From positions 1 through 43,115 of the forward strand of contig CADEFD010000030.1 in assembly GCA_902826515.1 (NCBI GenBank): DNA of 43,115 nt. Direction: 5' to 3'. The stretch comes from an uncultured Acidobacteriota bacterium. GTDB taxonomy: Bacteria; Acidobacteriota; Vicinamibacteria; Vicinamibacterales; UBA2999. How positions within the stretch are numbered: position 1 is the stretch's first letter; each line of letters begins with the position of its first letter. The notes beneath the pieces are model-generated. The model ran no database searches and was not told where the DNA came from. It saw nothing but the letters and a program-made list of their open reading frames with translations. The translations under genes and the position numbers were made by a program. Of this stretch, positions 36,191 through 43,115 are shown one piece after another.

Positions 36191-36196
36191 TATACT
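36191..36196 (+). promoter_or_regulatory. -10 box 6 nt before the redoxin gene start
   Basis: TATACT, then CGACTC, then GTG 36203. There is no ribosome site. A leaderless transcript covering redoxin and the heme-copper-TPR gene is predicted. Confidence 0.55.
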
Positions 36197-36202
36197 CGAC
36201 TC

Positions 36203-36781
36203 GTGATCCGCGCATCGAGCGTGCTGCGGCTGGGGCTCGTGGGGCTGCTGCTGTTGGCCCCGTCGGCCTCCCTGCATGCGCAGAGCGGCGTGCGCGACCT
36301 GACCGGCCGCGCCGTGACGCCCATCGAGCCCTCCGCCGCCGCGACGGTGCTGCTTTTCACCGCCGTCGAGTGCCCCATCTCGGATCGCTACGCGCCGGCG
36401 GTGCGCCGCCTTGCGGAGCGCTACGGCGCGAGAGGCGTGCGGTTCTGGCTGGTGTATCCCAATGAGGGCGAACTGCCCGACGCCGTCAAGGCGCACGCCG
36501 ATGCGTTCTCGTACGGCCTGCCGGTGGCGCTTGATACCGCGCGCGCCCTCGCCGACAAGGCGCAGGCCACCGTCACCCCGGAAGCCGCCGTCTTCGACCG
36601 CGACGGACGGCTTCGTTATCACGGCCGCATCGACGATCGGTACAGCGACTTCGGCGTCGATCGACCCGTGCCGACCACCCACGATCTCGACGACGCGCTC
36701 GCGGCGGTGCTCGCGGGCCGCACGGTGGCGCGCCCGGAGGCGAAGGCCGTGGGGTGCGCGATCGTCCGCCAGCGCCCGTGA
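36203..36781 (+). CDS. Secreted redoxin (thioredoxin-fold) protein, partner of the heme-copper-TPR protein
   Basis: 192 residues from GTG 36203. The signal peptide ends near LHAQ27. A thioredoxin-like domain has LLFTAVECPISDRYAPAVRR, in which C57 takes the place of the usual CxxC pair, and WLVYPNEGEL. A second Cys, C185, lies near the C-terminus (KAVGCAIV). Two distant cysteines instead of CxxC suggest a peroxiredoxin-like or copper-handling role rather than a disulfide isomerase. The next gene starts 2 nt after its stop, so the two products are made together. A role as copper chaperone or thiol reductant for the copper protein is inference. Confidence 0.8.
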   Translation: MIRASSVLRLGLVGLLLLAPSASLHAQSGVRDLTGRAVTPIEPSAAATVLLFTAVECPISDRYAPAVRRLAERYGARGVRFWLVYPNEGELPDAVKAHADAFSYGLPVALDTARALADKAQATVTPEAAVFDRDGRLRYHGRIDDRYSDFGVDRPVPTTHDLDDALAAVLAGRTVARPEAKAVGCAIVRQRP

Positions 36782-36783
36782 CC

Positions 36784-38925
36784 ATGCGCGCGCTGTCTCT
36801 CTGCGTCGTGTGGGTCCTGGCCGCGGCGATCGGCCTGGCGGCACCCGTGTCGGCGCAGACGGCCGAGCCCGTCACCTTCAATCATCACATCGCCCCGCTG
36901 TTGCACAGCCACTGCGCGCAGTGTCATCGCCCCGGCGGGGCCGGGCCATTCAGCCTGCTCACCTTCGCCGAGACGGCCAAGCGGGCCGCCCAGCTCGCAG
37001 CCGTGACCGGCAGCGGGTTCATGCCGCCCTGGAAGGCCGACGGACACCCGGACGAATTCGTGGCGCAGCCGCGGCTCACGCCGGAGGAAGTGGCGCGCTT
37101 CGCGCGCTGGGCGTCGGCGCCGGTGGAAGGGCCGGGCAAGGCGCCCGCGCCACCGACGTGGCCGGCCGGCTGGTATCTGGGGCAGCCCGACCTCATCGTG
37201 ACGCTGCCGGCCGGTTACACGCTGCCCGGCGAGCCCTCGGACGTCTTCCGCATCTTCGCCGTGCCGCTCAAGGTCAGCGGCACGAAGTACGTGCGCGGCA
37301 TCGAGTTCCACCCAGGCAACCCGCGCGTCGTGCACCACGCCAACATCCGCATCGACCGCACGAACGGCTCGCGGCGGCTCGACGACGCCGACCCGGCCCC
37401 CGGCTACGACGGCCTGATGGCTCGCAGCGCGGAATATCCCGATGGCCACTTCCTGGGCTGGACGCCCGGCCAGATTGCGCCGCTCGTGGACGGCGACCTC
37501 GCGTGGCGACTCGACCCGGGCACCGACCTCGTCGTGCAGCTGCACATGCAGCCGAGCGGCAAGCCCGAGCCCGTGCAGCCGGTCATCGGCTTCTACTTCG
37601 GCGACCGTCCGGCCACGCGCACGCCGTCGATCCTGCGTCTCGGCTCGCAGGGCATCGACATCCCGCCCGGCGAGGGGCAGTACGTGGTGGAGGACCGCTA
37701 CAGGCTGCCCGTGAACACGACGCTGCTCGCCGTACAGCCGCACGCGCACTACCGCGCGAAGGACGTGACCGGCACGGCCACGTTGCCGGACGGCTCGACG
37801 CGCACGCTCATCCACATCGGCAACTGGGACTTCCGCTGGCAGCACGTCTATCGCTACACGGCCCCCATCCGCCTGCCGAAGGGCACGACGGTGGCGATGA
37901 GGTACGTCTACGACAACTCGCCGGAGAATCCGCGAAACCCGCAGGTGCCCACGGCGCGGGTGCGCTGGGGCCAGAAGTCGTTCGACGAGATGGGCGACCT
38001 GTGGTTCCAGCTCGCGACCGAGAGCGAGGCGGACCGCACCGTACTCGGCACCGAGGTGCAGGCGAAGATGACCGGCGAAGACCTCATCGGCCTCGAGACG
38101 ATGCTGCTCTCGAGTCCGGACGACACCGAGCTGCACGACGACGCCGGCGTCCTGGCGCTGGCACTCGGGCAGCCGGCAGCCGCCGTACAGCACTTCGCCG
38201 CCACCGCCGAGCGCAGGCCCGAGAGTGCCAGCGCCCACTACAACCTCGGCACGGCCCTCACCTCGGCGGGCCTCTATGACGACGCCGTGGTCGCATACGA
38301 GCGTGCCCTCAGGCTGAATCCCCGCTATGCACGGGCGCTCAACAACCTGGGCGACACGCTGGTCACGATTGGACGAGCCGACGAGGGGATCAAGCGCTAC
38401 GAGGCGGCGGTGGCCGCCGAACCGCAGATGCCGGAAGCCCGCAACAACCTCGGCGCGGCGTTGTGGCGCAAGGGCGAACTGCTGCGAGCCGAGCGCGAGC
38501 TGAACGAGGCCATCCGCCTGCGGCCCGACTACGCCGAGGCCTACTTCAACCTCGGCCACACCGCCGTGCGCGACAAGCGGCTTGCCGACGCGGCCGCCCA
38601 TTTCCGCAAGGCGGCCACGCTCAAGGACGACTGGCTGGTGGCCCTGACCTCCGCCGCCTGGGTGCTCGCCACGGCGGGCGACGGGAGCGTGCGCGCGCCG
38701 GCCGAGGCCGTGAGCTTCGCCGAGCGTGCCGCCAGACTCACCGCGCGCCGCGACGCCCGTACGCTCGATGTGCTGGCCGTGTCCTACGCATCAGCGGGGC
38801 GATTCGACGACGCCGTGCTGACCGCGCGCGAGGCGCAGGCCCTGGCCGATCCGGCGCTGGCCAGGCAGATCAGCGCGCGCCTCGCCATGTTCGAGCGGCG
38901 CGAAGCGTTCGTGGACAAGCAGTAG
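36784..38925 (+). CDS. Secreted c-heme/PHM-like copper monooxygenase protein with TPR tail
   Basis: 713 residues from ATG 36784. A signal peptide (to about SAQ25) is followed by a one-heme domain, C44-AQ-C47-H48 (HSHCAQCHRPGG). The PHM-like part has H184-H185 (RVVHHANIRI), H254 (VVQLHMQPSG), H320-x-H322 (VQPHAHYRAKD) and M403 (KSFDEMGDLWFQ), the full type II copper ligand set. From about residue 440 to the end there are seven or so TPR units (for example AHYNLGTALTSAGLYDDAVV). It is a paralogue of the protein at 30463 with an added TPR scaffold. It probably works in the periplasm. It is encoded with a redoxin and followed by an M28 peptidase gene. Confidence 0.87.
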   Translation: MRALSLCVVWVLAAAIGLAAPVSAQTAEPVTFNHHIAPLLHSHCAQCHRPGGAGPFSLLTFAETAKRAAQLAAVTGSGFMPPWKADGHPDEFVAQPRLTPEEVARFARWASAPVEGPGKAPAPPTWPAGWYLGQPDLIVTLPAGYTLPGEPSDVFRIFAVPLKVSGTKYVRGIEFHPGNPRVVHHANIRIDRTNGSRRLDDADPAPGYDGLMARSAEYPDGHFLGWTPGQIAPLVDGDLAWRLDPGTDLVVQLHMQPSGKPEPVQPVIGFYFGDRPATRTPSILRLGSQGIDIPPGEGQYVVEDRYRLPVNTTLLAVQPHAHYRAKDVTGTATLPDGSTRTLIHIGNWDFRWQHVYRYTAPIRLPKGTTVAMRYVYDNSPENPRNPQVPTARVRWGQKSFDEMGDLWFQLATESEADRTVLGTEVQAKMTGEDLIGLETMLLSSPDDTELHDDAGVLALALGQPAAAVQHFAATAERRPESASAHYNLGTALTSAGLYDDAVVAYERALRLNPRYARALNNLGDTLVTIGRADEGIKRYEAAVAAEPQMPEARNNLGAALWRKGELLRAERELNEAIRLRPDYAEAYFNLGHTAVRDKRLADAAAHFRKAATLKDDWLVALTSAAWVLATAGDGSVRAPAEAVSFAERAARLTARRDARTLDVLAVSYASAGRFDDAVLTAREAQALADPALARQISARLAMFERREAFVDKQ

Positions 38926-38966
38926 CCGCGCGGTCCGCGGCGCTTGCGTCGCCCGGCGCGGCCGGA

Positions 38967-38972
38967 TAACCT
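38967..38972 (+). promoter_or_regulatory. -10-like box 7 nt before the M28 peptidase start
   Basis: TAACCT, seven bases, then ATG 38980. It fits the TAnnnT leaderless spacing. The similarity to TATAAT is limited, so this is tentative. Confidence 0.35.
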
Positions 38973-38979
38973 CGCGGGC

Positions 38980-41160
38980 ATGCGTCGTCCGATTGTCCTT
39001 GCCGCCGTCCTGCTCGCCCTCGTCCAGCTCCAGCCGGTGCGTCTTGCCGGCCAGGCGCCGGCCCTGCGCGGGTTTCCGTCCGACAGTCTGGCCGCCCAGC
39101 GCGCCCTCGAAGACAAGTTCCGCGCCGTGCCGGATCCGGCGCGGCTGCGCGAGTACATGCGCGCGATGACCGAGGAGCCGCACGTGGCCGGCCGTCCCGG
39201 CTCGAAGAAGGTCGCCGATTACGCGCTGGCGAAGTTCAAGTCGTTCGGCCTCGAGGCCTCGATCGAGGAGTTCGAGGCCTACATGCCGTGGCCACTCGAG
39301 CGGCGGCTCGAGATGGTGGCGCCAGTGGGCCGCGCGATGCTCATCCAGGAGCCGCCGGTCGCAAGCGATCCCGATTCGACCGACAACGACCAGACGCCCA
39401 CCTACAACGCCTATTCGGCCGACGGCGACGTCACGGGCGAAGTGGTCTACGTCAACTACGGCGTGCCGGCCGACTACGAGCAGCTCGAGAAACTCGGCGT
39501 GAGCGTGAAGGGCAAGATCGTGCTGTCGCGCTACGGCGGGAGCTGGCGCGGCATCAAGCCGAAGGTCGCCTACGAACACGGCGCCATCGGCTGCCTCATC
39601 TTCTCCGACCCGAAGGACGACGGTTTCTTCCAGGGCGAGGTTTATCCCGACGGGCCGTACCGGCCGGAGTTCGGTGTGCAGCGCGGCAGCGTGATGGACA
39701 TGCCGATCCACACCGGCGATCCGCTCACGCCCGGCTGGGGCTCGACGGCCGGCGGGAAGAAGCTGCCGGTCAGCGAGGCGAAGACCATCCTCAAGATCCC
39801 GGTGATGCCGATCGCGTGGGGGGACGCGCTGCCGATCTTCCAGGCGATGCGTGGTCCGGTGGCGCCCGAGTCGTGGCGCGGCGGCATGCCGGTGACCTAC
39901 CGCATGGGCGGCGGACCGCTCAAGATGCGCCTCAAGCTCACGCACGAGTGGAAGTCGCGGCCGCTCTACAACGTGGTCGTCCGCATTCCCGGGGCGACGC
40001 TGCCCGACGAGTGGGTGATGTTCGGCAACCACCACGACGCGTGGGTCAACGGCGCCGACGATCCGGTGAGCGGCGCGGTGTCGCTCATGGAAGTGGCGCG
40101 CGGCCTCGGCGAGCTCGTGAAGGGCGGCTGGCGTCCGAAGCGCACGATCGTGCTGGCGCTCTGGGACGGCGAGGAATGGGGCCTGCTCGGGTCCACCGAA
40201 TGGGCCGAAGCGCATCGCGATGAACTCAACGGCAAGGGCGTCGTCTACATCAACACCGACGGCACCGGCAAAGGCTGGCTGAACGCCGGCGGCTCGCACT
40301 CGCTGCAGCAGTTCGTGACCGAAGTGGCGCGCGACATCAACGACCCGCGCACCGGCAAGCCCGTGCTCGAGGTGGGCCGCCGCAAGGCCATCGAGGGCCT
40401 GCCCGAGGCCGAACGGGCCGAGGCCGAGAAGGATCCGAACATCCGTATCGCGCCGCTCGGCTCGGGCTCGGACTTCACGCCGTTCCTGCAGCATCTCACC
40501 GTAGCCTCGCTCAACCTGAGCTTCGGCGGCGAAAGTCCGGGCGGCGTGTATCACTCGGTCTACGACTCGTTCGAGTGGTACACGCGCTTCTCCGACACCG
40601 ACTTCACCTACGGCCGCACGCTGGCGCAGGTGACGGGCACCGCGGTGCTGCGGCTCTCGGAAGCGGCGGTGTTGCCGTTCCGCTTCTCGGACATGAGCGA
40701 CACGCTGGCGCGCTACGCCGCCGACGTGCAGAAGCTCCACGCCGGAAAGAAGGACGCGCCGGCCATCGACTTCGCGCCGCTCACCGCCGCCGTGGCGGCG
40801 CTGTCGAAGGCATCGATGGCGTTCGAGAAGGCGCACGCCGGGGTGCCGGCCGCCAGCGCCAAAGCGCTCCAGACGCAGGAAGAAGCCCTCAAGGTGGTGA
40901 ATCAGCTGGTGTTCTCGTCGGAGCGCCGCCTCGGCAACGAAGCCGGGCTGCCGCGTCGCGACTGGTTCCGCCATCAGATCTACGCGCCTGGCTTCTACAC
41001 GGGCTACGGCGTGAAGACGCTGCCGCAGATCCGCGAAGGACTGGAAGAGGGCCAGTGGGACGAAGCGCGCCAGGGCGTCACGAAGGTGGCCGCGGCCATC
41101 AACGCGCTGGCCGCGCAGGTGGATCGCGCCTCGGCCGGGCTGTCGCGCGTCGGCAAGTAG
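38980..41160 (+). CDS. Secreted M28 zinc peptidase, glutamate carboxypeptidase II-like
   Basis: 726 residues with a signal peptide (to about LAGQ25). A protease-associated (PA) insertion lies around residues 140-280. The M28B catalytic domain has the two-zinc ligand set of GCPII with equal spacing: H351 and D361 (GNHHDAWVNGADDPVSG), catalytic E398 and ligand E399 (LWDGEEWGLLGSTEW), D427 (YINTDGTG) and H525 (YHSVYDS). A helical TfR-dimerisation-like domain closes the protein. It removes C-terminal residues, often acidic, from peptides outside the cytoplasm. The gene lies 54 nt after the heme-copper-TPR gene and converges on the AAC(3)-like gene. Confidence 0.93.
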   Translation: MRRPIVLAAVLLALVQLQPVRLAGQAPALRGFPSDSLAAQRALEDKFRAVPDPARLREYMRAMTEEPHVAGRPGSKKVADYALAKFKSFGLEASIEEFEAYMPWPLERRLEMVAPVGRAMLIQEPPVASDPDSTDNDQTPTYNAYSADGDVTGEVVYVNYGVPADYEQLEKLGVSVKGKIVLSRYGGSWRGIKPKVAYEHGAIGCLIFSDPKDDGFFQGEVYPDGPYRPEFGVQRGSVMDMPIHTGDPLTPGWGSTAGGKKLPVSEAKTILKIPVMPIAWGDALPIFQAMRGPVAPESWRGGMPVTYRMGGGPLKMRLKLTHEWKSRPLYNVVVRIPGATLPDEWVMFGNHHDAWVNGADDPVSGAVSLMEVARGLGELVKGGWRPKRTIVLALWDGEEWGLLGSTEWAEAHRDELNGKGVVYINTDGTGKGWLNAGGSHSLQQFVTEVARDINDPRTGKPVLEVGRRKAIEGLPEAERAEAEKDPNIRIAPLGSGSDFTPFLQHLTVASLNLSFGGESPGGVYHSVYDSFEWYTRFSDTDFTYGRTLAQVTGTAVLRLSEAAVLPFRFSDMSDTLARYAADVQKLHAGKKDAPAIDFAPLTAAVAALSKASMAFEKAHAGVPAASAKALQTQEEALKVVNQLVFSSERRLGNEAGLPRRDWFRHQIYAPGFYTGYGVKTLPQIREGLEEGQWDEARQGVTKVAAAINALAAQVDRASAGLSRVGK

Positions 41161-41175
41161 CCGCGACCGCCTCGG

Positions 41176-41985
41176 TCAGAGGGCCGGGCGGAGGTGCTGC
41201 GTCATCCAGCGAGCGGCGAAGTCCACGAGATCGCGAGCGTCCAGGCGCTCGCTCGTGGCGCCGCCGATGGTGCCGCGCGCCACGGGACGGGCGGCCATGT
41301 AGTCCGCGAGGATGAGCGAGAAGTAGTCCTCGCCCTGCCAGTCCACGATGCCCAGGCTGTCGTCGAGGCATTCGACCACGCGCACCTCCGGGCCGCTCGG
41401 GCCGAGCACGCGGCGATGCCGTCGCACGCGCCGCTTGTCGGGCACGTGCGCCAGGTACTCGGCGTAGTGGAGCAGCGTGACGGTGTTGGTGTCGGCGCCA
41501 AGTCGCAGCACCGATCCGCCCGCCTCCACCACGCGCTCGAGTGGTGAGCCCGGTCCGTAGTAGTCGTGCCACGGTACGTCGGTCATGAGTTCGGCGGCCC
41601 GGCGGCCGCGCGCGCCGAAGCGCCCCTCCGGATGGTCCGAGACCACCGTGCCGGGCGTCGTGCGGAAGAGCTCCGCCAGCAGGCCCACGTCTTCCTGCGC
41701 CGGCGTCGTCAGCGGGTCGAAAGGCTCGGCGTCGACGAGCAGCGCCTCCCGCGCGTCGTCCGAATGTTCGTTCACCCACGACCAGTCGTCGCGCGCGCCG
41801 AGCACCATCAGCCACGTGCCGTCGTCGCCCACCGCCGCGTCCACGGCCGCGACGATGCCGGCGGCATCACCCTCGACCGGACCGATCCGGCGCAGCGAGG
41901 CATGCACCATGAGCACCTCCCCGGGCGTCACGCCGAGGCGGCGCATCTCATCGCAGAGCTGGGCGGGAGTTGACCGCGCGGCCAT
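41176..41985 (-). CDS. AAC(3)-fold (Antibiotic_NAT) acetyltransferase
   Basis: 269 residues with the PF02522-type pattern: GEVLMVHASLRRIGPVEG, VSDHPEGRFGARGRRA and a His in TLLHYAEYLA. Members transfer acetyl from acetyl-CoA to 3-amino groups of aminoglycosides or to other amines. Many environmental members have no resistance role, and nothing here points to mobility or resistance. The usual HPxxSFAA segment reads HPEGRFGA, a difference that may alter the substrate. A GAGAAT box (minus strand, 41992-41997) lies 6 nt before ATG 41985, matching the leaderless pattern. Confidence 0.85.
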   Translation of the reverse strand: MAARSTPAQLCDEMRRLGVTPGEVLMVHASLRRIGPVEGDAAGIVAAVDAAVGDDGTWLMVLGARDDWSWVNEHSDDAREALLVDAEPFDPLTTPAQEDVGLLAELFRTTPGTVVSDHPEGRFGARGRRAAELMTDVPWHDYYGPGSPLERVVEAGGSVLRLGADTNTVTLLHYAEYLAHVPDKRRVRRHRRVLGPSGPEVRVVECLDDSLGIVDWQGEDYFSLILADYMAARPVARGTIGGATSERLDARDLVDFAARWMTQHLRPAL

Positions 41986-41991
41986 GACCGG

Positions 41992-41997
41992 ATTCTC
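41992..41997 (-). promoter_or_regulatory. -10-like box 6 nt before the AAC(3)-like gene
   Basis: GAGAAT on the minus strand, six bases, then ATG 41985. Four of six bases match TATAAT. It is the weakest of the leaderless set. Confidence 0.3.
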
Positions 41998-42033
41998 GCA
42001 TCGCCGGCGCCGGATCGTGCAGGCACCCTCTGA

Positions 42034-42039
42034 TATAGT
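42034..42039 (+). promoter_or_regulatory. -10 box of the thiC leader
   Basis: TATAGT, with no good -35 partner. Transcription would start near 42046, just before the TPP riboswitch. Confidence 0.5.
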
Positions 42040-42045
42040 CCGGAG

Positions 42046-43115
<1,070 letters not shown>

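Noticed and set aside
36411-38601. Long open frames in other frames and strands over the redoxin and heme-copper-TPR genes
   Set aside because: They overlap genes with signal peptides and conserved motifs and are Arg/Ala-rich shadows without domains.
41176-41985. AAC(3)-like gene as an acquired antibiotic-resistance determinant
   Set aside because: No mobile element, integron site or compositional shift surrounds it, and the family includes many non-resistance enzymes.

Overview
The window looks like chromosomal DNA from a high-G+C, Gram-negative bacterium, most likely an Acidobacteriota of the Vicinamibacteria type. This placement is inferred, since no rRNA is present. It rests on an Oar-like TonB receptor with an N-terminal carboxypeptidase-regulatory domain, many secreted TPR, cytochrome-c and M28-peptidase proteins, a sparse intergenic space and mixed leadered/leaderless gene starts. 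I identify 38 protein genes (two cut by the window edges), one TPP riboswitch, three strong intrinsic terminators and several repeats. I see no rRNA, tRNA, transposase, prophage block or CRISPR array. No spacer longer than about 320 bases lacks features.

Layout: (1) 1-3000, minus: dnaG then rpoD (partial). (2) 3184-3740, plus: a small membrane protein and a minimal LAS/M15-type metallopeptidase. (3) 3700-6290, minus: an unusual SDR-fold protein with a Cys4 module, followed by an acetylpolyamine-amidohydrolase-like deacetylase. (4) 6301-7287, plus: a J-domain protein and a stand-alone Smr protein. (5) 7295-10531, minus: larB then mutS2. (6) 10621-14422, plus: a cellulose-synthase-like glycosyltransferase, a GNAT acetyltransferase, REP-like hairpins and a secreted D-aminoacylase-like amidohydrolase. 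(7) 14480-15637, minus: a secreted alpha/beta hydrolase. (8) 15712-20809, plus: citrate synthase, a secreted unknown, a small membrane protein, lepA, lepB and a DUF4845-like protein. (9) 29106-20835, minus: a nine-gene directon, rpiB-glyA-dinG-TPR-yggS-divIVA-DUF167-hutI-cyclodeaminase, mostly with overlapping starts and stops. (10) 29129-30289, plus: rlmI. (11) 30463-41160, plus: the most distinctive block, with two c-heme/PHM-like copper monooxygenase proteins, a secreted beta-sandwich protein, an Oar-like receptor, a redoxin and a GCPII-like M28 peptidase. (12) 41985-41176, minus: an AAC(3)-fold acetyltransferase. (13) 42046-43115, plus: TPP riboswitch and thiC (partial).

The most interesting system is block 11. 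Two envelope proteins each join a CxxCH heme domain to a complete set of PHM/DBM-type copper ligands (HH, H, HxH, DEM). One is encoded directly after a redoxin and carries a TPR tail. Their neighbours, an outer-membrane receptor and an extracytoplasmic peptidase, suggest an envelope oxidative pathway acting on peptides or other small molecules. That pathway is inferred, not shown. A second window-wide pattern is a TAnnnT-like -10 hexamer 6-7 nt before the start codon of many first genes, which predicts leaderless mRNAs. It includes one divergent pair, rpiB/rlmI, whose two -10 boxes overlap.
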